Assembly: GCF_000375465.1 (NCBI RefSeq)
Contig: NZ_AQXH01000001.1
Span: forward strand, 372,130 to 436,129
Direction of reading: 5' to 3'
Source of the DNA: Balneola vulgaris DSM 17893
GTDB taxonomy: Bacteria > Bacteroidota > Rhodothermia > Balneolales > Balneolaceae
Length of the DNA stretch: 64,000 bases
The notes beneath the pieces are model-generated. The model was not told the DNA's origin. It saw nothing but the letters and a program-made list of their open reading frames with translations, and searched no databases. How positions within the stretch are numbered: the stretch's first letter is position 1; every line of letters starts with the position of its first letter. Below are positions 55,951 through 64,000 of this stretch, piece after piece. The position numbers were made by a program, and so were the translations under genes.

Positions 55951-56760
55951 CTATCCGTCTTTTTTAGCGGCTATATAAACAACATGCCATTTAACTTTTA
56001 TGCCTTCACTTTGTTGTTCATTCCAATAATTAGTTAAAAGCTTTAATTGCTTGGCTGACAATTTTTTACCACTTGTATTTGTAGAGGCGCCAATGGCTTT
56101 AAGGTGGCGGAAAAAGTCGAGGGAGTGATCAAAATTTTGATAAATATCGTTCTCATAATAGTCTACTTGAACGGGCCCCATAGACAACTTGATCACCACT
56201 TCCTCTACATCTGGAAGAGCATTAGCTGTATAAGGCAATCCCAATGCCAAGCAGTATTTATACCATTGTTCGAAACTATGATTTCCAGGAAAGGCACAAA
56301 GGAGCAATCCACCGGGCTTTAGCATCTGGCTCAATTTCTCCAAACCCAGCGCTGTATCTTTAAACCATTGTGGCGCAAAATTACTAACAATTAAGCTATA
56401 CTTATTCTCTTCAATAGCGGCAGTATCAACATCTAAGGTTGAAAATTGAATCCGTTCTGTTAGTAGGTCAATTTCAGTAAGGCGTTCTCTACAAAATGAA
56501 AGCATCCCTTCAGCCGCATCTGTAATTAGCATCTCTTTTTGAGGGAATTCAGCGATTAGCTGCTCTGTGAGAAAGCCCGTTCCACAGCCTACTTCAAGAA
56601 TAGGTCCTTCAGGTAAGGTGTTCTTCCAAGGTCTTAACGACGAAATTATTCCTTCAGCTACCTTTAACTGCACTTCTGCTTGCTGATGATAGTTCTCGGC
56701 TGCTTTAGAAAAGGAATCTTTTATAGAAGAAGTAATTGGGGGCTCAACGATTGTTTTCAT
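55951..56760 (-). CDS. bioC: Malonyl-ACP O-methyltransferase
   Basis: Methylates the malonyl-ACP primer so the fatty acid enzymes extend it to pimeloyl-ACP methyl ester. I chose the ATG at 56760 (MKTIVEPP), three codons inside a TTG, since BioC proteins start shortly before SFSKAAENYHQQAEVQ. SAM motif I is ILEVGCGTGFLTEQL. Length 269. It overlaps the esterase-like gene by 17 bases, so the two are co-translated, as bioC and bioH functions often are. Confidence 0.92.
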   Translation of the reverse strand: MKTIVEPPITSSIKDSFSKAAENYHQQAEVQLKVAEGIISSLRPWKNTLPEGPILEVGCGTGFLTEQLIAEFPQKEMLITDAAEGMLSFCRERLTEIDLLTERIQFSTLDVDTAAIEENKYSLIVSNFAPQWFKDTALGLEKLSQMLKPGGLLLCAFPGNHSFEQWYKYCLALGLPYTANALPDVEEVVIKLSMGPVQVDYYENDIYQNFDHSLDFFRHLKAIGASTNTSGKKLSAKQLKLLTNYWNEQQSEGIKVKWHVVYIAAKKDG

Positions 56761-57442
56761 AGCGTTCAAAAATAGGAATCAATGAGCAGAGATACGACCA
56801 ACAATCTTGAGTTTTTGTAATAGGAAGTGCATGTCCAACTCCTTCAAAAACCTTTGAATGCTTCGTCCAATAATGTGGCGCAATGATATCGGCCCCACGG
56901 GGTTGCAGTAATACTTTATCCCTGTCGCCGTCTAGAGCAATCATGGTTGAACCAAAATCGAGGTCAATCATTGGAAAACGTGTGGAGCGTAAGGCCTGAA
57001 GATCTTCATAGAGCGGTACTTTGTTAGGGGAACCCGATGGCACCCTCCCGGTTGAATTGGGGGCAAAAGCAGAACCATAAAAGCGATCTAGCACTTGTTG
57101 TGGTTTCTTAGGGAACTGATCGATCATTCCCTCTAAACCTCGTTCCGCCACGGTTTTTAGGTTTTCAGCATCGGGTAGAAAATCACCAAATCCATTAAAA
57201 ATCACCATTACATCCGCTTTACTTAAGATCCCTGAATTACACCAATGCAATCCGAATGAATGCAAGAACACTACACGGAATTTCGTGTCTGCTTCAAAAC
57301 GAGGATGAAATGCTTTATCGAAATACCCTCTATTGGCGGTTTTAAATACAATATCCGTGGGCAACAGCTCTTTCCAAGCATCCCAAAAACTGGCATCAAA
57401 GCCCCAACCGTGATATGCTAAAATCTCTATCTTTTTTTCCAT
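56744..57442 (-). CDS. Alpha/beta hydrolase, candidate pimeloyl-ACP methyl ester esterase
   Basis: 232 residues in the place where bioH or bioG is expected between bioC and bioF. A serine-hydrolase plan is visible: LAYHGWGFDASFW, a nucleophile elbow VFLHSFGLHW (Ser with His instead of Gly before it), an Asp in ALDGDRDKV and a His in GVGHALP. The elbow departs from the GxSxG of BioH, as do BioG/BioK-type esterases. Its role, removing the methyl group from pimeloyl-ACP, is inferred from position and from the absence of a standard bioH. It overlaps bioF by 16 bases. Confidence 0.75.
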   Translation of the reverse strand: MEKKIEILAYHGWGFDASFWDAWKELLPTDIVFKTANRGYFDKAFHPRFEADTKFRVVFLHSFGLHWCNSGILSKADVMVIFNGFGDFLPDAENLKTVAERGLEGMIDQFPKKPQQVLDRFYGSAFAPNSTGRVPSGSPNKVPLYEDLQALRSTRFPMIDLDFGSTMIALDGDRDKVLLQPRGADIIAPHYWTKHSKVFEGVGHALPITKTQDCWSYLCSLIPIFERYENNR

Positions 57443-58602
57443 GCTCTTAATGCTTTCAAAAGTTGATCAATATGTGCTTTTGTATGCTTTGTTGTAAGGG
57501 TAATCCGAATTCTTGAAGCACCCTTTTCCACCGTAGGTGGCCTGATAGCTGATACCCATAATCCATTTTCTAGCAAGAAGTTAGACAATGATAATGTTTC
57601 CTCTTCCTCTCCTACTATCACGGGTATGATGGCACTATTAGAAGCTCCAGTGTCCCAACCAAGCTTTTCAACTTCGTAGCGAAAATATTCGATGTAATCA
57701 TGCAGTTCGGCTCGCTCTTTATTCATGCTTGGAATTAACTCTAAAGCTGCATGTAAAGCCCCGATAACAGTTGGCGCCATAGCTGTGCTGTAAATAAAGC
57801 CCGCAGCATAATTTATGAGATACTGTTTCATCTCTTCGGAACAGGCTACAAAAGCTCCTGAACCACCAAAGGCTTTACCAAACGCCCCTAAACGAATATC
57901 AATACCATGATGCTCATCTGACAAACCAAGCCCGTTTTTACCAATCACTCCAATCCCATGAGCATCATCGATGTATAACAAAGCATTATATTGCTCAGCT
58001 AATTGAGTAATGCTTTCTAAATCACTTCGATCCCCATCCATACTGAATACGGTTTCTGTTACAATCCATATTCGGTTGTAGGAACTTTCAGATGCTTCTT
58101 GAAGCAATTTTTCAAGATGATCAAGTTTGTTGTGTTTGAATCGTTTAAAAGTAGCATTGCTTAATAGAGCACCTTGTATGAGGCTGTTATGTACTTTTTT
58201 ATCCGCCAGTATCAGCGAATTACGATCAGCCAAAGCAGGAAGCACGGTCGTATTGGCTTGATATCCAGAATTGAAGAGCAATGCGGCTTCTGTACCGAAT
58301 ACATCTGCTAGCTTCTTTTCCAGTTCAGAATGTATGGTAAGTGTTCCTGTTACAAGCCTAGATGCGCCGGAACCTACCCCATATTTATCCGCGTATTCTT
58401 TTGCACGCTGAATAAGCATTGGATGGTGTCGAAGCCCTAAATAGTCGTTGGAAGAAAAATTGATATAGCTTTGTCCATTGAATTTGATGTTTACCCCACC
58501 AAATTCGAACGCTAAGGGCTTGAGTTCCCGAAGACGATGAGATGCCCTTCTTTCATCAAGGGCATCTCTTAAAAACTTAAATTTGTCTTCTTTTTCACTC
58601 AA
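57427..58602 (-). CDS. bioF: 8-amino-7-oxononanoate synthase
   Basis: PLP enzyme condensing pimeloyl-ACP and alanine. 391 residues with NFSSNDYLGL, GVGSGASRLVTGT, the DDAHGIGVIG segment and PLP-Lys in GAFGKAFGGSGAF. The start is a TTG in TTGA, overlapping the DUF4837 stop by four bases. A 2-amino-3-ketobutyrate CoA ligase would look similar, but the surrounding bio genes decide for BioF. Confidence 0.94.
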   Translation of the reverse strand: MSEKEDKFKFLRDALDERRASHRLRELKPLAFEFGGVNIKFNGQSYINFSSNDYLGLRHHPMLIQRAKEYADKYGVGSGASRLVTGTLTIHSELEKKLADVFGTEAALLFNSGYQANTTVLPALADRNSLILADKKVHNSLIQGALLSNATFKRFKHNKLDHLEKLLQEASESSYNRIWIVTETVFSMDGDRSDLESITQLAEQYNALLYIDDAHGIGVIGKNGLGLSDEHHGIDIRLGAFGKAFGGSGAFVACSEEMKQYLINYAAGFIYSTAMAPTVIGALHAALELIPSMNKERAELHDYIEYFRYEVEKLGWDTGASNSAIIPVIVGEEEETLSLSNFLLENGLWVSAIRPPTVEKGASRIRITLTTKHTKAHIDQLLKALRAWKKR

Positions 58603-59684
58603 TTATTTATGGTAAATGTAGAATCACTTTCAAAGGTACGCCCCATTGCTCTAAACTGGCGAACAAATGGGAGTTTCTTTTGTACAGACGGAGCAAACTG
58701 AGAATATTCAATCATGAATAATCGGTTTGTAGCAGGGTCGTAATAGGTAAAGTTCACAAATGGACCACCCATCGCGCCGTTCATCATTTTCCACCAACCT
58801 TGAGTCTCATAGGCCAATAAACGTCCTTTTTGGAAACTGTTGGTTCTCATTTTAATGCGTTCGTTATATTCCGTTGAGATGTATTGGTCATCTCTAGAAC
58901 CTTTGATGTACTGCTGATTCAGTGAATCACGAGTAGCATTTATCCATTCATCATCTAAGAAACTGATATCATTCACATTGTTCTTCCACCAAATCCACAT
59001 CCAACGGTCGTTTTCAGGCAATGATCTACGGAAGGAAACGAAATCAGTAGTATCAATACGCTTGTAGTAATCATGTTGGATTCGAAGCTTGAAGCCATTT
59101 TCTGTCCACAATGAATCGAATTGTGAAGTCAGCTCTTTCTTCTCATACACATCTTCTGTCCATCGTTTAAGCTCTCGTTCAAGGATATCAGCATTTAAAG
59201 CTCTTTCGGAGTTAATAATTTTTTGAGCTAATGCCGAATCAGAAGTAGATGTCAGAATCAATGCATACTGATCTTTGTACCACTGATCCTTGATTGGAAA
59301 AGCAAAACTTTCACCTGCTCTAACTTTTTGCTCTACGCCAGCATCTAAAAAGGCTCGTATCTGAGTAGATACAGAAGTAGAGTCGTCGATAGGACCTGCG
59401 AAAATCACATTCTTCATACTTTGAATGCGTTCCATATGTGCTTGCGTACGAACATCTGTAAAGGTAAGACGGTAGTTAGGCTCTGGATTGAGCATATGGA
59501 ATTGGTACTTACCAATGGTTTCACGAATGGCATTTGCCGTTTCGCTTTCCCAGGCTGTTGAATCCATTACAACAAAAACTTCATTAATAGATCCCTTGGC
59601 TCTCGACCTGTAATCACCATCACAGGCTACTAATCCCCCTAACAGAATTAATGTAAATACTAAGACATGTGTTTTTAATGACAT
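58599..59684 (-). CDS. DUF4837 lipoprotein
   Basis: 361 residues; lipoprotein signal LILLGGLVAC (Cys21). The DUF4837 pattern is clear at the N-terminal part (INEVFVVMDSTAWESE, GKYQFHMLNPEPNYRLTF, ERIQSMKNVIFAGPID) and at the C-terminus (PFVNFTYYDPATNRLFMIEY, FAPSVQKKLPFVRQF). The family is found in Bacteroidota relatives; role unknown. It is wedged between trpA (6 bases) and bioF (overlap of 4), so it is carried in the same transcript. Confidence 0.85.
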   Translation of the reverse strand: MSLKTHVLVFTLILLGGLVACDGDYRSRAKGSINEVFVVMDSTAWESETANAIRETIGKYQFHMLNPEPNYRLTFTDVRTQAHMERIQSMKNVIFAGPIDDSTSVSTQIRAFLDAGVEQKVRAGESFAFPIKDQWYKDQYALILTSTSDSALAQKIINSERALNADILERELKRWTEDVYEKKELTSQFDSLWTENGFKLRIQHDYYKRIDTTDFVSFRRSLPENDRWMWIWWKNNVNDISFLDDEWINATRDSLNQQYIKGSRDDQYISTEYNERIKMRTNSFQKGRLLAYETQGWWKMMNGAMGGPFVNFTYYDPATNRLFMIEYSQFAPSVQKKLPFVRQFRAMGRTFESDSTFTINN

Positions 59685-59690
59685 AATAGG

Positions 59691-60491
59691 TTATTTATTT
59701 CCAAATTTTAAAGTGTTAACAAACGAAAATAGATCTTGTTTCCAATTGGAATCAGGATAAGCATTTCGAATAACATTAATTAGGGCACTTCCAACGATAA
59801 ATCCATCGGCATTTGATGCGATACGAGTTGCATCCTCGTAGGACTTAATGCCAAAGCCAACCATAACAGGATTTTTGGTGATATTGGTTCGAACTCTTTC
59901 GATGAACCGATCTACAGAATTAGATACTTCATCCCCATCTCTAGCACCTGTTACTCCGGTAACACTTACGCAGTACACAAAACCATCTGATTTCTGATCT
60001 GCAAGCTGCATCCGTTCATCCGAAGTGTTTGGAGCTACTAAATAAATGATTGGAATGTTATTCGCTTTCGCCTCTTCGGTAATAATTCCTTCTTCATCCA
60101 CTGGAATATCTGGCAATATTAAGCCGTCCACTCCTACTGCAGATGCTTTTTCGCAAAAAGCTTTCACGCCATAGCGTAATATCGGGTTCATATACCCCAT
60201 CAAAACGATTGGAATTTCAGATTGTGTTCTAATCTGAGTTACCATTTCAAAAATCTTATCAATGGTAATGCCGTTTGATATAGCAATATCACTCGAGTAT
60301 TGAATAGTCGGCCCATCTGCTAGTGGATCACTAAATGGAATCCCCAGCTCGATGATATCAGCCCCTTGCTCTTCCATTCCTAAAACTAGTTCCACAGTAG
60401 CGTCTAAAGTGGGATACCCTGCCGTAATGAAAAGACTCATGAGCTTCTCATTTGAGCCCTTTTCATTGAATTTTTTCGTTAGTCTATTCAT
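59691..60491 (-). CDS. trpA: Tryptophan synthase alpha subunit
   Basis: Retro-aldol cleavage of indole-3-glycerol phosphate. 266 residues, (beta/alpha)8 barrel. Catalytic Glu and Asp lie in IIELGIPFSDPLADGP; YLVAPNTSDER, SVTGVTGARDG and the phosphate loop VGFGIKSYEDA, GFIVGSAL are as expected. Five bases follow trpB; the two subunits work as an alpha2beta2 complex. Confidence 0.97.
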   Translation of the reverse strand: MNRLTKKFNEKGSNEKLMSLFITAGYPTLDATVELVLGMEEQGADIIELGIPFSDPLADGPTIQYSSDIAISNGITIDKIFEMVTQIRTQSEIPIVLMGYMNPILRYGVKAFCEKASAVGVDGLILPDIPVDEEGIITEEAKANNIPIIYLVAPNTSDERMQLADQKSDGFVYCVSVTGVTGARDGDEVSNSVDRFIERVRTNITKNPVMVGFGIKSYEDATRIASNADGFIVGSALINVIRNAYPDSNWKQDLFSFVNTLKFGNK

Positions 60492-60496
60492 TGATT

Positions 60497-61696
60497 CTAT
60501 AAATTTTCTGAAATTGTTCCCATATCCTTATCACCTCTACCCGAAAGGTTTACAACCACTACCTCATCTTTTTTGGTAGATGGCATAAGGTTTTCTAACC
60601 ATGCAAAAGCATGAGCGGTTTCAAGCGCAGGGATAATGCCTTCTTTCTTAGACAAGAGCTTTACAGCTTCCATTGCTTCCGCATCGGTAACGGCATGATA
60701 TTTTACTCGACCTGAGTCGTGTAAGTATGAATGTTCAGGACCAATTCCAGGGTAATCGAGTCCCGCACTAATAGAGTGTGCTAACTCAATCTGCCCATTT
60801 TCATCATGTAGTAAATAGCTTAGTGAGCCGTGCAAAATTCCTGGTGTTCCTTTTGTAAGAGTGGCTGCAGTCTTACCAGAGTCAACGCCATAGCCCGCAG
60901 CTTCAACGCCTATAATTTTTACGCTTTCATCATTTATGAATGGATAAAAGAAGCCCATCGCATTCGACCCTCCTCCTACACAGGCTACTAGATAGTCGGG
61001 TAGGCGGTTTTCACGTTCCATTAATTGACGCTTGGTCTCATCCCCAATCACACGGTGGAAGTTTCTCACCATCATAGGGTATGGATGTGGGCCTACTACC
61101 GAGCCAATGATATAAAATGTGTCTTCAACATTCGTTACCCAATCACGAATCGCTTCATTCGTAGCATCCTTTAGTGTTTTTGAACCTGATTCTACTGAGC
61201 GTACTTCAGCACCTAATAAAGTCATTCGATCTACATTCAGCTTTTGGCGGACCATGTCTTCAGCACCCATATACACTACACATTCCAAGCCAAACTTAGC
61301 ACAGGCCGTAGCAGTAGCCACTCCATGTTGACCAGCTCCTGTCTCAGCAATGATGCGTGTTTTACCCATACGTTGTGCCAATAACACCTGTCCGATGGCA
61401 TTATTAATCTTATGGGCTCCGGTATGACACAGATCTTCGCGCTTTAAATAGATTTTAGCTTTGCCATAATGCTCGGTCAGTTTATCAGCGAAGGTCAGCT
61501 TAGTTGGTCGACCCACATATTCATTTAATAACTGCTCATACTGTTCATTAAACGCTGGGTCTTTGCTGGCCTTTAGGTACTCCGCTTCAAGCGCTTGTAC
61601 TGCAGGTATTAAAATCTCTGGGACAAACTTTCCCCCAAAGTTACCGAAATAACCACGCTCATCGGGCTGTTGATACTCTTTTAATGATTCAGACAT
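60497..61696 (-). CDS. trpB: Tryptophan synthase beta subunit
   Basis: PLP enzyme joining indole and serine. 399 residues with PLP-Lys in [13 protein letters not shown], the GTGQ-like region [14 protein letters not shown] and phosphate loop [11 protein letters not shown]; this is the ordinary TrpB1 type. The 42-base gap to trpF is the largest inside the trp genes and contains no clear terminator. It is followed by trpA. Confidence 0.97.
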   Translation of the reverse strand: MSESLKEYQQPDERGYFGNFGGKFVPEILIPAVQALEAEYLKASKDPAFNEQYEQLLNEYVGRPTKLTFADKLTEHYGKAKIYLKREDLCHTGAHKINNAIGQVLLAQRMGKTRIIAETGAGQHGVATATACAKFGLECVVYMGAEDMVRQKLNVDRMTLLGAEVRSVESGSKTLKDATNEAIRDWVTNVEDTFYIIGSVVGPHPYPMMVRNFHRVIGDETKRQLMERENRLPDYLVACVGGGSNAMGFFYPFINDESVKIIGVEAAGYGVDSGKTAATLTKGTPGILHGSLSYLLHDENGQIELAHSISAGLDYPGIGPEHSYLHDSGRVKYHAVTDAEAMEAVKLLSKKEGIIPALETAHAFAWLENLMPSTKKDEVVVVNLSGRGDKDMGTISENL

Positions 61697-61738
61697 AGTG
61701 ATTTATGGGTATTAATATTCTTTCTTGATGATGGATAA

Positions 61739-62392
61739 TTAGCCTTCTTCGCTATCCCAAATAGAACGCATTTCATCCATGAATGCTTCTACTTTTTCAA
61801 AATCTTTAAGACCGGGTTCTTCTTCTAGGCTTGATGAAACATCAATCCCGTAGGGCTTAACAGTAGAAACAGCACTTTTTAGATTCTCTACGTTTATACC
61901 ACCTGATAAAAAGAACGGCTTTGGAATAGATGCTTCAGACAGTACTGACCAGTCGAACGTAGTGCCTGTTCCGCCCCATTGATCTCCCAATTTGGTGTCA
62001 AACAAGAAATAATCGGCAACGTCTGCATAGGAATTCACGGATTCGATCACTGATTCTGTAGTCGATTCTTCAGTGATGTGAATCACCTTCATTACCGGTT
62101 TTTCAATTAGTTCGCAGTACTCAACAGATTCACTTCCATGTAATTGAACCAAATCAATACCCGTTTGTTTGGCTGTTGAATTGACTTCATCTAAAGGCTG
62201 GTTTACAAACACACCCACTTTTTTAGGGCCTTCCAACCAGTTGATGATAGCTCCAGCTTGTGCGGGTTCGATGTATCGTGGGCTCTTTTCATAGAATATA
62301 AAGCCTAAGTAATCGACCATTGCCCCAGAAGCGTATCGAGCATCTTCAAGGTTTGTAATTCCACAGATTTTTAAGTTCGTTCTTTCAGCCAT
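61739..62392 (-). CDS. trpF: Phosphoribosylanthranilate isomerase
   Basis: Amadori rearrangement of phosphoribosylanthranilate. 217 residues, with the general-base Cys in LKICGITNLEDARYA and the general-acid Asp in GIDVSSSLEEEPG, QLHGSE in the middle and FLSGGINVEN for phosphate. Its first 8 bases overlap the end of trpC. Confidence 0.95.
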   Translation of the reverse strand: MAERTNLKICGITNLEDARYASGAMVDYLGFIFYEKSPRYIEPAQAGAIINWLEGPKKVGVFVNQPLDEVNSTAKQTGIDLVQLHGSESVEYCELIEKPVMKVIHITEESTTESVIESVNSYADVADYFLFDTKLGDQWGGTGTTFDWSVLSEASIPKPFFLSGGINVENLKSAVSTVKPYGIDVSSSLEEEPGLKDFEKVEAFMDEMRSIWDSEEG

Positions 62393-63230
62393 TCAATAGG
62401 TCCTTTTCAAATACTTGTTTTGTCGATGTTAGTAATTCGCCTACCGCTTTCCCGGGGTGTGGTTGGCGCATAAAATATTCACCAATGAGTGCCGAATGTA
62501 TGCCTTCTTTCATCAATAGCGCCATGTCTTGCCCGGATGACAAACCGCTTTCAGATACTAAAACGGTATCCTCTGGTGCTTGTTTAAGGATGCTTATGCC
62601 TCGATGCACATCGACTTCAAAATTTCGAAGATCTCGGTTATTCACTCCTAAGATGTCTACTTTTTCAAAATCTAAACGATCAAAGTCAGCTTGGTCATAA
62701 CATTCTACCAATGCTGACAATTCGAATTCTTTCGCGGCAGCTAAAAGCTCATCCAACTGCTGCCCATCAGTGATGGCAACAATGATTAAAAAAGCGTCGG
62801 CTCCAAAAGCTTTTGCTTCTTTAACTTGGTAAGGGTCAATGATAAAGTCTTTCCGAAGCAGTGGCAATGCCACTTGTTTTGAGATAGCTTCTAAATAGGC
62901 TAAATTTCCTTTAAAAAAGGGCTGATCTGTAAGTACAGAAAGCGCAGAAGCACCGCCTTCTTCATATTGTTTTGCAATAGTAATCGGGTCGAAGTCCTCT
63001 CGGATTATACCTTTTGATGGTGAAGCCTTTTTTACTTCTGCAATTACGGTAGGTGGATGTATAGTTTCCGTTAATCCACTTACAGAACCTTTTGCTAATG
63101 CAGCTTTAAAGTCTATACGTTCTTTTTCGAATCCCTCCATGGAATGCAAATCGGTGTAGCTCACCTCTCGCATTCTATGCTTTAGATCAATTCTGGTCTG
63201 TTCAACAATTTTATCTAGAATGGTAGACAT
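62385..63230 (-). CDS. trpC: Indole-3-glycerol phosphate synthase
   Basis: 281 residues. Barrel motifs VIAEVKKASPSKG (catalytic Lys), LLRKDFIIDPYQV, LVECYD, ILGVNNRDLRNFEVD and SESGLSSG. The monofunctional type, with trpF a separate gene downstream. One base of its start is shared with the trpD stop. Confidence 0.96.
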   Translation of the reverse strand: MSTILDKIVEQTRIDLKHRMREVSYTDLHSMEGFEKERIDFKAALAKGSVSGLTETIHPPTVIAEVKKASPSKGIIREDFDPITIAKQYEEGGASALSVLTDQPFFKGNLAYLEAISKQVALPLLRKDFIIDPYQVKEAKAFGADAFLIIVAITDGQQLDELLAAAKEFELSALVECYDQADFDRLDFEKVDILGVNNRDLRNFEVDVHRGISILKQAPEDTVLVSESGLSSGQDMALLMKEGIHSALIGEYFMRQPHPGKAVGELLTSTKQVFEKDLLNG

Positions 63231-64000
63231 CAGTACTTAAATACCCCCATTGCATCATTTGTAGCATCTATAAAGTTATTAAACACTTTTCTTGCTTTAC
63301 CTGATTCAAGGCTATCTATTGCCTTTTCTTTGGCTTCTTCTAGGCTACTTACTAGCCCCGAAGCTTTAATTGCGAAGGTGGCATTTATAAGAACAATATC
63401 TTTTTGGGCATCCGTACACTTATTCGCTAGAATAGATTTTAGTATCTGAGCATTTTTTTCGGCATCATCGCCCATCAATTGCTCCATGTTATGAAGCTCA
63501 AAGCCAAGTGAGGTTGGGCTAAATCGCTCGGAAGCAGAAACTGATTTATTACTGAGTTCAAAGATGGTGGATGAACCTGTTATACTCACTTCATCTAAGC
63601 CATCATCTGCACTAAAAGTGTAAGCGTACTCGGTTTCTAGATTTGCAAGGATATTAGCCATTTTGTGGGCTACTTCGGTATCAAAAGCACCTATAACGTA
63701 TTTTTTCACGCCAGCAGGGTTCGCCATAGGACCTAGAATATTGAAGAATGTTCTAAAGCCTAAAGATCGTCTAGTTGGCATCACGTACTTCATAGCAGGG
63801 TGAAACATAGGGGCAAACATAAAGGCCATTCCAACCTCATTGTACACTTGCTCTACTCCTTCTTTTCCTAATTCTATAGCTGCGCCAAGGTGTTCTAAAA
63901 CATCCGCACTTCCACATTTACTCGAAGCACTTCTATTACCGTGTTTAATAACTGGCACTCCTGCACCTGCAACAACAAAACTTGCAGCTGTGGAGATGTT
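63230..64000 (-). CDS. trpD: Anthranilate phosphoribosyltransferase (N-terminus cut by window edge)
   Basis: Adds phosphoribose to anthranilate. The frame runs to the window end; the visible part is about the last 256 residues: NISTAAS, GVPVIKHGNRSASSKCGSADVLE, LGFRTFFNILGPMANPAG and DGLDEVSITG. The N-terminal helical domain and the KGTFNIS region start lie beyond the edge. First visible gene of the trp-bio run; its last base overlaps the trpC start. Confidence 0.95.
   Translation of the reverse strand, partial: NISTAASFVVAGAGVPVIKHGNRSASSKCGSADVLEHLGAAIELGKEGVEQVYNEVGMAFMFAPMFHPAMKYVMPTRRSLGFRTFFNILGPMANPAGVKKYVIGAFDTEVAHKMANILANLETEYAYTFSADDGLDEVSITGSSTIFELSNKSVSASERFSPTSLGFELHNMEQLMGDDAEKNAQILKSILANKCTDAQKDIVLINATFAIKASGLVSSLEEAKEKAIDSLESGKARKVFNNFIDATNDAMGVFKY

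Overview
The window is an ordinary, gene-dense stretch of bacterial chromosome. It reads as a marine member of the Bacteroidota/Balneolota line, most likely a Balneola-like organism. This is an inference from gene content: a GWxTD-domain secreted protein, a DUF4837 lipoprotein, a BamA/TamA-family protein with an Asp/Ser-rich N-terminus, monomeric NADP-isocitrate dehydrogenase, DUF2795 and THUMP-like proteins, AT-rich DNA, and many TTG starts. I see no rRNA, tRNA, insertion sequence, prophage, integrase or CRISPR array. No gap between genes exceeds about 210 bases. Both ends cut genes: a lipoprotein at the left edge and trpD at the right edge.

Layout. 1-6.1 kb: an SMP-30-like lipoprotein (cut), a GAF histidine kinase, a DUF547 protein divergent from a TIGR04283 glycosyltransferase, then mtaB coupled to a uracil-DNA-glycosylase-like gene. 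6.2-14.8 kb: dnaB with a secreted M28 peptidase; convergent to these a queuosine-tRNA mannosyltransferase-like gene, mutL and a small membrane protein; then icd with a strong bidirectional terminator. 14.8-19.5 kb: a lipoprotein, a membrane protein, an acyl-CoA carboxylase subunit and the GWxTD protein. 19.5-22.9 kb: pdxA, a methyltransferase, ftsE and queG, a tightly packed + strand run. 22.9-28.9 kb (- strand): an ECF-type sigma factor, a ppx/gppA-prmA-M28-SDR run, then gatA and tatA. 29-37 kb (mostly +): DUF2795, a BamA-family protein, a cyclic-nucleotide-domain protein, rlmD, a small secreted protein, an amidohydrolase and a methyltransferase. 36.7-44.8 kb: a THUMP-like protein divergent from a lone carotenoid desaturase, a phosphodiesterase, a glycosyltransferase with a HEAGH membrane protein, a propeller lipoprotein, DUF1761 and an uncharacterised two-gene pair. 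44.8-52.4 kb (+): deoC, an aldehyde dehydrogenase, a catalytic-domain-less ALDH paralogue and a SPOR lipoprotein; then a cupredoxin, an adenylate cyclase and an outer-membrane beta-barrel. 52.5-53.9 kb: small membrane proteins and an aldo/keto reductase. 54.0-64.0 kb (- strand): one continuous run trpD-C-F-B-A, DUF4837, bioF, an esterase-like gene, bioC, bioD, bioA.

Working together: the trp genes make tryptophan from anthranilate. The bio genes cover pimeloyl-ACP synthesis and its conversion to dethiobiotin, with bioB elsewhere. deoC and ALDH can turn deoxyribose-5-phosphate into glyceraldehyde-3-phosphate and acetate. queG and the DUF3524 gene point to queuosine formation and possibly its glycosylation. 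The most interesting candidates are the cupredoxin/cyclase/beta-barrel set, the split ALDH16-like arrangement beside deoC, the DUF3524 gene, a UDG-family protein that has lost its Fe-S cysteines, a MutL with a degenerate endonuclease motif, and the esterase in the bio operon. I did not find a clearly novel defence or mobile system.
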